Origin: Branchipolynoe longqiensis
Lineage: Eukaryota; Annelida; Polychaeta; Phyllodocida; Polynoidae
DNA length: 64,000 nt
NCBI GenBank assembly: GCA_030323885.1
Contig: CM059189.1
Location: 49,008,691-49,072,690 of the forward strand
Direction: 5' to 3'
The notes beneath the pieces were generated by a model. It was not told the origin of the DNA and made no database searches. It saw only the letters and a program-made list of their open reading frames with translations. Shown here piece by piece: positions 1 to 10,267 of the stretch; the first letter of the stretch is position 1; every line of letters begins with the position of its first letter. The translations under genes and the position numbers were made by a program.

Positions 1-308
1 GTTGTTGTTTTACATCCTAGCAACATCTAAGGTCATATCAGGACGTGCACCGACTTGTGACAGTGCGCACTCATGGTGACTTTATAGTGCTGCCCCACTG
101 GGAAATCACGCCGCATGCATCATAATCCGATATCCCACTCAGTCAGATTATCCCGACACAGAGCTAACCAGTCCCTGCCCTATCCTATAAATGCTGAGTA
201 GCAGGCTAAGAAGTGACAAGTATCAATTTTAAAGTCATTGATTTGACTTGACCGGATACCGAACTCCCGGCCGTTCGCCCGTGAGGCCCACGCTCTACGG
301 ATTAGGCA
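1..308 (-). mobile_element. SINE-A copy, 3' end cut by window edge
   Basis: Minus-strand copy of the commonest repeat here, called SINE-A in this annotation. A full copy is about 330 bp. It has a tRNA-like head (GGCCGAAT..GGTAGAGCGC as A box, GGTTCGAACCC-type B box), then a body with conserved blocks GTCAAACCAATGACTTA, CTTGTCGCTTCCTAGCC, AGGATAGGGCAAGGACTGG and CAGGATAATGTGACTGAGTG, and a tail near GACCTTAGATGTTGC..GGACGTAAAACTCCAACAAC followed by CAAAC-type repeats. Such SINEs encode no protein; they are transcribed by Pol III and copied by a partner LINE. Here the tail lies at the window start and the head ends near 308. I cannot assign a database family name. Confidence 0.85.
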
Positions 309-404
309 CTCAATATTAACACTGTGTCTGCCCAACAGGAAATGAGGCCGGTGTGAGATAATATTCCCTCTCCCATAATAAAGTCAACCCGCCGTCATTG
401 TATT

Positions 405-500
405 ATGCACAATCGGTAGAGCGCGGACCTCGCGTGCGGAAGGTCGGGAGTTCGGTTACCGGTCGAATCAAACCAATGAATTATACATTGGTCGCCGACC
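405..500 (+). mobile_element. SINE-A head fragment
   Basis: Only the tRNA-like head and start of the body are present: AATCGGTAGAGCGC, a GGGAGTTCGG B-box region and CAAACCAATGA. The sequence then diverges into unrelated DNA at 501-606, in which I see nothing. Severely truncated and not mobile by itself. Confidence 0.7.
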
Positions 501-606
501 GCTTGCAACCACCTTGCGACCATCCCTTTTTGTTGGTCGCAGTATGGTTGCAAGCTTTCGCAAACATAGTGTCACTGGGGTATAAGTTGTGTAATGTCAT
601 CACTTT

Positions 607-2586
607 GTTTACTGAAAAGTAACTAATGCAGGTGGAGGATGAGTGGGTTTGTGCCGACCTGCTAACTGAGAAGTAAGTGAGTCTGTGCCTGAGAAGGAAG
701 TCAGTCTGTGCCGCCTAGGTAACTAACTGACAATAGCGACTATATCTGAACACAGTCTGTGTGAATTGTTACTGTGTTTACTGAGAAGTCAGTCTGTGCC
801 GCCTAGGTAACTAACTGACAATAGCGACTATAGCTGAACACAGTCTGTGTGAATTGTTACTGTGTTTACTAAGAAGTAAGTGAGTCTGTGCTGCCTAGGT
901 AACTAACTGACAATAGCGACTATAGCTGAACACAGTCTGTGTGAATTGTTACTGTGTTTACTTTGAAGTAAGTGAGTCTGTGCCACCTAGGTAACTAACT
1001 GACAATAGCGACTATATGTGAACACAGTCTGTGTGAATTGTTACTGTGTTTACTGAGAAGTAAGTGAGTCTGTGCTGCCTAGGTAACTAACTGACAATAG
1101 CGACTATAGCTGAACACAGTCTGTGTGAATTGTTACTGTGTTTACTGAGAAGTAAGTGAGTCTGTGCCACCTAGGTAACTAACTGACAATAGCGACTATA
1201 TGTGAACACAGTCTGTGTGAATTGTTACTGTGTTTACTGAGAAGTAAGTGAGTCTGTGCCACCTAGGTAACTAACTGACAATAGCGACTATATGTGAACA
1301 CAGTCTGTGTGAATTGTTTCTGTGTTTACTGAGAAGTAAGTGAGTCTGTCCTGCCTAGGTAACTAACTGACAATAGCGACTATAGCTGAACACAGTCTGT
1401 GTGAATTGTTACTGTGTTTACTGAGAAGTAAGTGAGTCTGTGCCACCTAGGTAACTAACTGACAATAGCGACTATAGCTGAACACAGTCTGTGTGAATTG
1501 TTACTGTGTTTACTAAGAAGTAAGTGAGTCTGTGCTGCCTAGGTAACTAACTGACAATAGCGACTATATGTGAACACAGTCTGTGTGAATTGTTTCTGTG
1601 TTTACTGAGAAGTAAGTGAGTCTGTGCTGCCTAGGTAACTAACTGACAATAGCGACTATAGCTGAACACAGTCTGTGTGAATTGTTACTGTGTTTACTGA
1701 GAAGTAACTGAGTCTGTGCTGCCTAGGTAACTAACTGACAATAGCCAATATAAGTGAACACAGTCTGTGTGAATTGTTACTGTGTTTACTGAGAAGTAAG
1801 TCTGTGCTGCCTAGGTAACTAACTGATAATAGCGACTATATCTGAACACAGTCTGTGTGAATTGTTACTGTGTTTACTTAGAAGTAAGTGAGTCTGTGCC
1901 ACCTAGGTAACTAACTGACAATAGCGACTATAGCTGAACACAGTCTGTGTGAATTGTTACTCTGTTTACTTAGAAGTAAGTGAGTCTGTGCCACCTAGGT
2001 AACTAACTGACAATAGCGACTATAGCTGAACACAGTCTGTGTGAATTGCTACTGTGTTTACTGAGAAGTAAGTAAGTCTGTGCTGCCTAGGTAACTAACT
2101 GACAATAGCGACTATATGTGAACACAGTCTGTGTGAATTGTTACTGTGTTTACTGAGAAGTGAGTCTGTGCCACCTAGGTAACTAACTGACAATAGCGAC
2201 TATAGCTGAACACAGTCTGTGTGAATTGTTACTGTGTTGACTGAGAAGTTACTCTGTGCCGCCTAGGTAACTAACTGACAATAACCACTATATGTGAACA
2301 CAGTCTGTGTGAATTGTTATTAACTAACTGACAATAGCGACTATAGCTGAACACAGTCTGTGTGAATTTTTACCGTGTTTACTGAGAAGTGAGTCTGTGC
2401 TGCCTAGGTAACTAACTGACAATAACCACTATAGCTGAACACGTCTGTGTGAATTGTTACTGTGTTTACTAAGAAGTAAGTGAGTCTGTGCCGCCTAGGT
2501 AACTAACTGACAATATCGACTATATCTGAACACAGTCTGTGTGAATTGTTACTGTGTTTACTGAGAAGCACAGTCTGTGTGAAGTA
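607..2586. repeat. 92-bp satellite array, about 21 copies
   Basis: Head-to-tail monomers of about 92 bp (shorter variants near 88 bp) starting TAACTAACTGACAATAGCGA. Each carries an inverted repeat ACACAG-T-CTGTGT. Monomers differ mainly at a few positions (TATAGCTG, TATATGTG or TATATCTG; CTGCCTAGG or CACCTAGG), and variants alternate without strict higher-order order. The last units before 2586 are truncated. No frame is maintained, so this is non-coding satellite DNA. Confidence 0.95.
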
Positions 2587-2837
2587 GACTTATTTCTACA
2601 AGCAGGCCGAGTCACAGGACCTTATGGGGCGGTTTGCAGAGATATTCATGAGCAATTAGTGATGGCAGTCTGCCATATATCCTCAGCAATGTGTCATCGT
2701 TGGACATAAAATGAATTATCACGACCACGCCCACGCCCACCCCCAAGCCCATCCCCACGCCCACGCCCACTCCTTCACCCAAGGCCCCGAACGTCGTCCA
2801 CACCAGAAAAAAGCACGGGTCGATACACGTGTAAGCT
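2587..2837. other. Spacer with short CCCACG-rich tract
   Basis: No gene seen. The only structure is a short imperfect (CCCACG)n tract around 2723-2770. An open minus-strand frame across it is a translation of that tract. Confidence 0.5.
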
Positions 2838-3176
2838 GGGCGGGATGGCAAGTGTGTTAAGGAGTCCGCCTCCCATGAGGGATGTCGTGGGTTAAGTCTT
2901 CGGCTGAGTCAAACCAAAGACTTACAGAATTTATATTTGCGCTACCTTGCCTGGTGATTTTCATTGCTAGGATATGGCAAATACTGGTTCACTGAATGTC
3001 AGGATAATGTGACTGAGTCGGATATTTGGTTATGTCAGCAGAACGTTATCCCATTGGATCAGAGTGGATCATGGTGCTGGCAGTATAGAATCACAATGTG
3101 GCAACACTATAAAGTCGCTATGAGTGCGCACTGTCGCAAGTAATTACCCGTCAGGTGTTGCTCGGACATAAACCTC
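2838..3176 (+). mobile_element. SINE-A copy, diverged
   Basis: A full-length but old copy. The head begins near GGGATGGC at 2840, with GAGTCAAACCAAAGACTTA, GTCAGGATAATGTGACTGAG and TATGAGTGCGCACTGTCGCAAG following in SINE order. The body holds a partial internal duplication around 3040-3090 (GGATC..ATCATGGTGCTGGCAG). The tail ends near GGACATAAACCTCC without a clear CAAAC tail. Confidence 0.75.
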
Positions 3177-3185
3177 CCTTTTTTT

Positions 3186-3388
3186 GTGGATCATGAGATT
3201 CGAACATACGGGTTCGAACCCTGGTCGAGTCAAACCAATGAGTTAAAAATGTATACTTGTCGCTTCCTAGCCAGGCACTCAGCATTACTAGGATAGAGCA
3301 AGGATTGGTTGGCTCAGTGTCAGGATAATGTAACTGAGTGGGATATTGGGTCATGGTGGTGGGGCGCCAGTGGGCCAGCACTATATAT
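3186..3388 (+). mobile_element. SINE-A copy, left half of a split copy
   Basis: Starts within the head (GGTTCGAACCCTGGTCGAG at about 3211) and runs through the body to GCCAGCACTATA. The next SINE bases (TAAAGTCG..CATGAGTGCGCACTG) are found 1.2 kb away at about 4564. The copy was therefore interrupted by the TIR element lying between. Confidence 0.8.
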
Positions 3389-4563
3389 AATAGGGATGAA
3401 AGATCTCCACGATTGCGCGGATTTCCGGGATCAGCGTATATTACTAATAAATGCTCCAAGCGCCGCAGCATTACGAGCGTACACTAGTAATACTGCTTCA
3501 AACGCCGCAGCACTATCAGCGCATAGTACTAATAAATGCTCCAAGCGCCACAGCATTATGAGAGTACACTAGTAATACATGCTTCAAATGGTGCAGCACT
3601 ATCAGCGTATACTACTAATGAATGCTCCAAGCGCCGCAGCATTATGAGCGTACAATACTAATACATGCTTCAAACGCCGCAGCACTATCAGCGTATACTA
3701 CTAATGAATGCTCCAAGCGCCGCAGCATTATGAGCGTACAATACTAATACATGCTTCAAACGCCGCAGCACTATCAGCGTATACTACTAATGAATGCTCC
3801 AAGCGCCGCAGCATTATGAGCGTACAATACTAATACATGCTTCAAACGCCGCAGCACTATCAGCGTATACTACTAATGAATGCTCCAAGCGCCGCAGCAT
3901 TATGGGCGTACAATACTAATACATGCTTCAAACGCCGCAGCACTATCAGTGTATACTACTAATGAATGCTCCAAGCGCCGCAGCATTATGAGCGTACAAT
4001 ACTAATACATGCTTCAAACGCCGCAGCACTATCAGCGTATACTACTAATGAATGCTCCAAGCGCCGCAGCATTATGAGCATACACTACTAATACATGCTT
4101 CAAACGCCGCAGCACTATCAGTGTATACTACTAATGAATGATCCAAGCGCCACAGCATTATGAGCGTACACTAGTAATACATGCTTCAAACGCCACAGCA
4201 CTATCAGCGTATAGTATGAATAAATGCTCCAAGCCCTGCAGCATTATGAGCGGACACTAGTAATACATGCTTCAAACGGTGCAGCACTATCAGCGTATAC
4301 TACTAATAAATGCTCCAAGCACCGCAGCATTATGAGCGTACACTACTAATACATGCTTAAAACGCCGCAGCACTATCAGAGTATACTACTAATGAATGCT
4401 CCAAGCGCCGCAGCATTATGAGCGTACACTACTAATACAGCGTATACCAATATATATGAAACCCAACTTCTGGGAATTTTCCGCGATTCCTTGACAATGC
4501 TAAACTTATGGGAGAATATCAGCATTTCTGCTCTTTTTCCCGGAGACCACTTTCATCCCTGTT
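3389..4563. mobile_element. TIR element with internal satellite, inserted in SINE-A
   Basis: Ends are inverted: AGGGATGAAAG at 3392-3402 and CTTTCATCCCT at 4550-4560, and the similarity continues inward (AGATCTCC against TGGTCTCC). The core is an 86-bp satellite. The flanks are the two halves of one SINE-A copy, so this is a genuine insertion, probably duplicating TA. It encodes no protein, so it is non-autonomous. A short relative lies at 46547-46916. Superfamily is unresolved; molluscan non-autonomous elements with tandem-repeat cores (the pearl type) are a structural parallel. Confidence 0.7.
3431..4450. repeat. 86-bp dimeric satellite inside TIR element
   Basis: Alternating half-units of 44 bp (AATGCTCCAAGCGCCGCAGC..) and 42 bp (ATGCTTCAAACGCCGCAGCA..) make an 86-bp dimer repeated about 11 times. 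The halves are clearly homologous, so the dimer arose from a monomer of about 43 bp. The half-unit motif GCAGCACTATCAGCGTA recurs at 24233-24250, at the end of the 39-bp array there. Confidence 0.93.
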
Positions 4564-4652
4564 TTAAAGTCGGCATGAGTGCGCACTGTCACAAGTCAGT
4601 ATCTGTCCTGATATGACGGTTTGATGTTGACAGGATACAAAACTGCAACAAC
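4564..4652 (+). mobile_element. SINE-A copy, right half of the split copy
   Basis: Continues the SINE interrupted at 3388: TAAAGTCGGCATGAGTGCGCACTGTCACAAG, then GATGTTGACAGGATACAAAACTGCAACAACCAAC as tail. Orientation and order agree with the left half. Confidence 0.8.
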
Positions 4653-4768
4653 CAACTCCCGACCTGTGTGCAGCTGGCCATCCTTTCTCCGTGTGTAATG
4701 TAATGGTCAATGCTGCTCGCCTTTAAAAGCACACCAAGGCTAGTAGCGTCCTCCTTCCTGCCACTGCA

Positions 4769-5097
4769 CCGGCGCCGTGCCCGAATCGGCACGGCGCCGG
4801 CCTCGCGCTCGGAAGGTCGGGAATTCTTTTTCTGGTCGAGTGAAAGAAATGACATGAAATTGATACTTGTCGCTACCTAGCCTGGCGCTCTGCATTAATA
4901 GGATAGGGCAAGGACTGATTAGCTCAGTGTCAGGATAATGCGACTGAGTTGGATATCAGGTTATGGTTTCGGCGGCCTGATTTGCCAGTGGGGAAGCACT
5001 ATAAAGTCTCCCGTGAGTGCGCACACTCATAAGTCAGTACCCGTCTTAATATGACCTTAAATGGTGCCAGGATGTAAAACTCCAACAAACAAACACA
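4769..5097 (+). mobile_element. SINE-A copy with hairpin in its head
   Basis: Body and tail are complete (GGATAGGGCAAGGACTGAT, GTCAGGATAATGCGACTGAG, GGATGTAAAACTCCAACAAAC). The head is unusual: 4769-4781 and 4788-4800 are perfect 13-bp inverted arms (CCGGCGCCGTGCC and its complement) around the loop CGAATC. This overwrites the normal A-box region. The tail reads AACAAACAAACAC. Confidence 0.8.
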
Positions 5098-5260
5098 AAA
5101 AATCTTGCCAGTGTGACTCAGGGATTTAGGGGTGCTGATTAGCCGAGGTTCGACGCTTGTCTATTGGTCACAGGTTATGTGAGTGTTGTATATTTATTGT
5201 GTTCTCATCATCATCATCATCATCATGCTGTCGGTCGCGATGCGACAAAGACTGCTTTCA

Positions 5261-7390
5261 TTACTTGACTGCCGCTCTCCATTTAGCTCTCTGCTGTGAG
5301 AGTTGCGTCCATGAGTCGGTCTTAATGTCTCTCAGCTTCAGGTTTCTCTTGATGGTATCCTTGAACCGGAGACGAGGGCGCCCTCTCTTTCTGTAGCCAG
5401 AAGACAGTTGAGAATAGAGGATCTGCTTTGGTAGCCTGTCTGATGACATCCTCATGAGGTGTCCAGTCCACCGGAGATTCTTTTTGATCAGAAGATCTTC
5501 CATAGAGGGCAGCCCCGTCCGTTCGAGTATTTCCTTATTTGTCACTTTGTCCTTCCAGGTTAGCCTCATGATTGAACGCAGATGTCGCATCATGAAGGCA
5601 TGCAGCTTTTTCACCTGTCGTCTGTACACTGTCCAGGCCTCGGCTCCGTATAGTAGGGTGGATAGCACGATTGCACGGTAGATCTTACCTTTGACCCGAA
5701 TGGACACATGGTGGTTGTTCCAGAGTCTCTGGCGTAGTCGGCCGAAAGATGCGCTAGCCTTGGCCATCCTCCTCTGTATTTCAGCATCAATGCGTCCATC
5801 ACTTGATATAGTGCTTCCGAGATAGGTGAATTCCGGAACAGAGTTCAGCTTGTTTCCGTCAACCATGATCTCCTCCTCTCGGGTTCTTGTAGAGTTGGGT
5901 TGGTACAGCACCTCCGTCTTCTTGATGTTAATCTTCAGGCCAAACTTCTTTGATGCATCGGAGAAAGCGTCCACTATTTTCTGGATCTCTTCAGCAGAGT
6001 GGGCAACCAGTGCACTGTCATCTGCGAATAGTAGCTCTCTCACCAGTATCTGAGTAGTCTTGGTCTTCGCTCTGAAGTGTGCGACATTGAATAGGTCAGC
6101 GCTCTGTCTGGACTGTATATAGATGCCATCCCCCATGTCTCGGAAAGCCTCGTCGAGCATTGCTGATAGGAAGATGGAGAAGAGCGTGGGGGCCAGTACA
6201 CAACCTTGCTTGACCCCATTGGTAACCCCGAACGATTCCGAGACTTCCCCTCCAGCACTAACGTTCGCCATCATTCCTGTATGTAGAGCCTCGATCATAG
6301 TTGTGAACTTCTCTGGGCATCCGTACTTCCTCAGTAGCTGCCATAGCCCGGTCCTCCCGACTGTATCAAATGCCTTAGTGAAATCGACAAATACCATGTA
6401 CAGTGGTCGGTCCTGCTCAATGCACTTTTCTTGTAGCTGTCGGAGACAAAATATCATATCCACGGTGCTCCGGTTACCTCTGAAGCCACACTGTGACTCC
6501 GGAACTACATCAGGTGTTATGTGAATAGATAGTCTGTTGAGTAGGATCCTGGCGAAGATCTTGCCTGCTATGGAAAGAAGAGAGATTCCTCTATAGTTCC
6601 CACAGTCTGTTCGATCACCTTTCTTGTAGATGGTTACAATGCTGGCATCCTTCCATGCTTGGGGTACAGAACCCTCCTCCCAGGCATTGGTGATTAGTTG
6701 GTGCAGTCTGTTGAGCAGATTGTCTCCTCCATGCTTCCATACTTCAGCAGGAATTCCATCACCCCCAGGTGCTTTGCCATCTTTCAGGCTGGCGATTGCT
6801 CTAGCCATCTCATCCATGGTTGGAATCTCATCGAGGCATGTTTTGGTAATGCGCTGCTGGATGTTGTCCAGAGCTTCGTGATCTATGTCACCAGGGACGT
6901 TGAGTAGCTTCTGGAAGTGTTCACTCCATCTTGCCACAACTCTCTTGCTGTCAGAAAAGGTCTCCATTCCATCTGTTGATTTCAGGTGAACAGGTCCCTT
7001 CTTCACGGGTCCCCACACTTCCTTCAGTCCGCTGTAGAAGCCCTTCATGTTGTTTCTGTCTGCAGCTCTCTGCAGCTCCTCTGCCTTCATTTCCCACCAG
7101 TCTGACTTCAATGCACGGGTGCATTTTTGTAGCAATCTGCAGGCATCTTTGTATGCTGCAGTGGTGGATCTAGTGTTCCTGGTCTGCAACACTCTCTGGT
7201 GGGCTTGGTCTCTTCTGCTCATAAGATTCTGTAGCTCCTGATTGTTGGGGTCGAACCAGTCCTGATGTTTTCTGTCTGGCTTGCCGAGATATGTTTTAGC
7301 TGTGTTGTATACAACATGCTGCAAAGCTGCCCATTCCTCGTCTGGTGTTGGGCTTTCCTTCTCCTCCCATTGTGCGAGAGCGCTGTCCAT
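5261..7390 (-). CDS. LINE reverse transcriptase ORF (pol fragment)
   Basis: An open frame of 709 codons encoding the reverse transcriptase of the LINE, the enzyme that copies element RNA at a nicked chromosomal site. Residues 1-200 are the linker after the endonuclease. The RT domain follows: GNYRGISLLS near 264-273, FVDFTKAFDTV near 334-344 (first catalytic Asp), NGVKQGCVLAPTLFSIFL near 391-408 and LLFADDSALVAH near 453-464 (catalytic FADD). A YLGSTIS thumb motif and a C-terminal KNLRWTGHLMRM region complete it. RT motifs are intact with no internal stop. Translation cannot have begun at 7390 in the original element, because the frame continues upstream into the endonuclease after a frameshift near 7460. 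The protein may thus be RT-competent in sequence but sits in a dead, truncated copy. Confidence 0.9.
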   Translation of the reverse strand: MDSALAQWEEKESPTPDEEWAALQHVVYNTAKTYLGKPDRKHQDWFDPNNQELQNLMSRRDQAHQRVLQTRNTRSTTAAYKDACRLLQKCTRALKSDWWEMKAEELQRAADRNNMKGFYSGLKEVWGPVKKGPVHLKSTDGMETFSDSKRVVARWSEHFQKLLNVPGDIDHEALDNIQQRITKTCLDEIPTMDEMARAIASLKDGKAPGGDGIPAEVWKHGGDNLLNRLHQLITNAWEEGSVPQAWKDASIVTIYKKGDRTDCGNYRGISLLSIAGKIFARILLNRLSIHITPDVVPESQCGFRGNRSTVDMIFCLRQLQEKCIEQDRPLYMVFVDFTKAFDTVGRTGLWQLLRKYGCPEKFTTMIEALHTGMMANVSAGGEVSESFGVTNGVKQGCVLAPTLFSIFLSAMLDEAFRDMGDGIYIQSRQSADLFNVAHFRAKTKTTQILVRELLFADDSALVAHSAEEIQKIVDAFSDASKKFGLKINIKKTEVLYQPNSTRTREEEIMVDGNKLNSVPEFTYLGSTISSDGRIDAEIQRRMAKASASFGRLRQRLWNNHHVSIRVKGKIYRAIVLSTLLYGAEAWTVYRRQVKKLHAFMMRHLRSIMRLTWKDKVTNKEILERTGLPSMEDLLIKKNLRWTGHLMRMSSDRLPKQILYSQLSSGYRKRGRPRLRFKDTIKRNLKLRDIKTDSWTQLSQQRAKWRAAVK

Positions 7391-7454
7391 CTCCCGCTCG
7401 AAGCTCTCCCTGTGACTGATGGTACTTAATTTTGCTGTGTTGAGCTTTGTCGGT

Positions 7455-7709
7455 TTATTTGTCCCTTGCCTGTTGTGCTTTTTGTCGTATTCTGAATGCC
7501 ACTTTTGACCTTAGCATCTGGTGATCGGTCCAGCAGTTAGCTCCACGCATGGCTCGAGTACTGTGGATGTCCATCTTATCCCAGCACCTTGTGATGATGA
7601 AGTCGATCATATGCCAGTGTCTGGAATGAGGATGCATCCAAGTGGTCTTGCGTTCATCCTTCTGCTTGAACATGGTGTTTGTCACTATCAGTTCGAACTC
7701 AGAGCACAA
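7455..7709 (-). pseudogene. LINE endonuclease C-terminal remnant
   Basis: An 84-codon frame with HMIDFIITR, STRAMRGANCWTDHQML and RSKVAFRIRQK, the last motifs (SDH-like TDH) of the apurinic-endonuclease-type domain of LINEs. It lies directly upstream of the RT frame on the same strand but in a different register. A one-base shift near 7455-7470 separates them, since linker sequence continues in the RT frame (TKLNTAKLSTISHRESFE). The N-terminal catalytic residues of the endonuclease are absent because the element is truncated at about 7712. Confidence 0.8.
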
Positions 7710-7799
7710 AGCCTATCTACCTATATATTCTATCTACATATATATCACCTTCTTGTCCTTGTATTCACTGAACTAATATCACCCTGCCCTAGGATTTGT

Positions 7800-8134
7800 T
7801 TGTTTGTTGTTGTTTTATGTCCTAGCAACATCTAAGGTCATATCAGGACGAGTACCGACTTGTGACAGTGCGCACTCATGGCAACTTTATAGGGCTGCCA
7901 CACTGGGAAATGAAGCCGCCTGTACCATGACCTGGTATCCCACTCAGTCACATTATCCTGACACTGAGCACACCAGTCCTTGCCCTGTCCTAATAATGCC
8001 GAGCGCCTGGCTAGGAAGCGACAAGTATAAATTTTTAAGTCATTGGTTTGACTCGACCAGGGTTCGAACCCACCACCCCACGATCTACCAGCATGGGAGA
8101 CGGACGCTCTAACTCATTCGGCCATCCCGTCTGG
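7800..8134 (-). mobile_element. SINE-A full-length copy
   Basis: Complete minus-strand copy from the tail (TTGTTGTTGTTTTATGTCC) to the head (CATTCGGCCATCCCGTCTG). It has a clear B box, seen as GGGTTCGAACCC. It belongs to the GACGGGATGGCC head subtype. With the plus-strand copy at 8231-8530 it forms an inverted pair about 100 bp apart. Confidence 0.88.
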
Positions 8135-8230
8135 TCCCCTGCCCTAGGAAGCTTACCTGTCTAATAACATATAACTTAGTACACTCTTTCATAGAGGGGT
8201 ACGATAAGAGAGTATTTCTACTCGTGAATG

Positions 8231-8530
8231 GACGGGATGGCCGAATCAGTTGGTAGACCCTGGGGTAGTGGGTTCGAACCCTGGTCGAGTCAAACCAATG
8301 ACTTAAAAATTGATACTTGTTGCTTCCTAGCCTGGCACTCGGCAGTATTAGGATAGGGCAAGGACTGGTTGGCTCAGTGTCAGGATAATGTGACTGAGTG
8401 GGATATCAAGTCATGGTGCTGGTGGATTGGTCTCCCAGTGGCTATGAGTGCGCACTGTCACAAGTTGGTACCCGTCCTGATATGCTGTTAGATGTTGCCT
8501 GGACGTAAAACTCCAACAACCAACCAATCA
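8231..8530 (+). mobile_element. SINE-A copy
   Basis: Starts GACGGGATGGCCGAATCAG, B box GGGTTCGAACCCTGG, and ends CTCCAACAACCAACCAATC. A segment after CTGGTGGATTGGTCTCCCAGTG is shortened, losing the GGGGCAGCACTATAAAG block. Confidence 0.87.
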
Positions 8531-8754
8531 ATGAGAGCATGAAACCAACGAGAAGCCGTGCAATAATCGAGGTCACGTGTCAATAGCTGGCTACTAATAA
8601 GACTGCGCCATTGTTATCTGTTAAATGATTCATGGCATATCGCACATTACCGACGTGATTAAATAATCATAGATGGTAGCGCACAGCAAAATGGCTATCT
8701 GCTATCCTAGGTCTATGATATTATATTTATATTATGCGTTTGTTAGATTATAGA

Positions 8755-9087
8755 CCGGACGCCGTGGCCGAATCGGTAGAGCGCAGGCTTCCCGTGCAGA
8801 AGGTCCGGAATTTCAAATCTCGCCGAGTTAAAGCAATGAGTTATAAAATTGATAATTGTCAAACCCTAGCCTGGCGCTCGGCATTAATAGGATAGGCCGA
8901 GGACTGGTTAGCTCAGTGTCAGGATAATGTGACTGAGTGGGATGTTGGGTCATGATATCAGTGACCTGGTCTACCAGTATGGCAGCACTATAAAGTTGCC
9001 ATGAGTGGACACTGTCACAAGTTGGTACCCATCTTGATATGTCCTTAGATGTTTCTAGGACATAAAACCCTAATAAACAAACATGTT
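8755..9087 (+). mobile_element. SINE-A full-length copy
   Basis: Starts CCGGACGCCGTGGCCGAATCGG and runs to ATAAAACCCTAATAAACAAAC. It belongs to the second head subtype (GGACGCGGTGGCCGAATCGG). A possible dispersed tail motif lies downstream at 9166-9215: TTGCACAATTGGAATTTCACCTGCTTAAT, given here as separate parts of one stretch. Confidence 0.87.
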
Positions 9088-9329
9088 AAATTAACTAAGA
9101 TTCACCAACCAGAGTTAGAGAACAAAATTATTATGCAATTGTATAAAGAAGGAGTAGGAGGAGGAGGAGGCCCGGTTTTGCACAATTGGAATTTCACCTG
9201 CTTAATAAATGAACACATTAATATAATAAAAAGGTTTCAATATTTCTATTATAATATATGATAAATACATAATGAAATTGGTGTGTGAAGCTGATCCGGT
9301 CTTATGCCTTGTCCAGTTGATTTGTTGTG

Positions 9330-9615
9330 TTTGTTGAAGTTTTACGTCCTAGCAACATCTAAGGTAATATCATGGATGTGGCAGTGCGCACTCATACATG
9401 TGACAGTGCACACTCATAGCTACTTTGTAGTGCCTCCCCACTGGGAGACGAGGCCGCCTGATATCCAACTCAGTCACATTATCCTGATACTGAGCTAACC
9501 AGTCGTTGTCTTATCTTACTAATGCTGAGCGCCAGGCTAGGTAGCGACAACTATCAGTTTATAAGTCATCGGTTTAACTAGGTCAGGGTTTGAACCCGCG
9601 ACCTCCTGTAGTGGT
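9330..9615 (-). mobile_element. SINE-A copy, diverged
   Basis: Minus-strand copy with tail (TTTTACGTCCTAGCAACATC), body (TCACATTATCCTGATACTGAG) and B-box region (AGGGTTTGAACCCGCGACC). It contains a small internal duplication (GTGACAGTGCGCACTCATA like sequence appears twice at 9378-9418). The head end is lost into a G-rich run. Confidence 0.78.
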
Positions 9616-9674
9616 GAGTGGGGGCAGGGGGGGGGGCTGTTTCTGGCGGTTATAAAGCAGTTCAGCTCAGGTAT

Positions 9675-10235
9675 CACTAGAGTACCTGTGTGCTGTATCC
9701 GCACATGTGTGCTGTATCATGTGTTGTATCTCCCCTTGTCTGTTGTATCATGTGCTGTATATGTGCTGTATCCACGCATGTGTGGTGTATCCGCACATGT
9801 GTGATGTACCATGTGCTGTATCTCTGCATGTGTGCTATACCATGCGCTGTATCTGTGCATGTGTGTTGTATCCACGCATGTGTGCTTATCCTGTGTTGTA
9901 TCCCCACCCGTGTGCTCTATCAGGTGCTGTATCCGCGCATGTTTGCTGTATCCCCGCCTGTGTGATTGTCCTGTGCTGTATCCCCGCCTGTGTGATGTAT
10001 AATGTGATGTATCCACACATGTGTGCTGTATCCTGTGCTGTATCCACGCATGTGTGCTTATCATGTGCTGTATCCACGCCGTTGTACTGTATCATGTGCT
10101 GTGTCCGCGCTTGTGTGCTGTATCATGTGCTGTATCCCCGACTGTGTGCTTATCCTGTGCTGACCTCCCGCCTGTGTGATGTATCATGTGATGTATCCGC
10201 GCATGTGTTCTGTATCATGTGCTGTATCCGCTCAG
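9675..10235. repeat. TGTGCTGTATC minisatellite
   Basis: Irregular repetition of TGTGCTGTATCCGCGCATG and TGTGCTGTATCATG units, about 19-40 bp per period. Both strands stay open over long stretches only because the unit lacks stops; the predicted peptides (CCI/AVS and QHTC-type) are repeat translations. Confidence 0.88.
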
Positions 10236-10267
10236 CCTCCCATCTAATCTGCCGCCTCCCCCTCATA

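Larger units (their letters stand above)
5205..7712 (-). mobile_element. 5'-truncated LINE, RTE-like, 3' tail (ATG)n
   Basis: Minus-strand non-LTR retrotransposon. It keeps the end of the endonuclease domain, the whole reverse transcriptase and the 3' end. The element finishes in a short (ATG)n run, seen as ATC repeats at about 5205-5226; tandem-repeat 3' tails are typical of RTE-like LINEs. The upstream boundary at about 7712 is abrupt and most of the endonuclease is missing, the usual 5' truncation of target-primed integration. Clade is inferred from the RT style and tail and needs a phylogeny. Confidence 0.85.
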
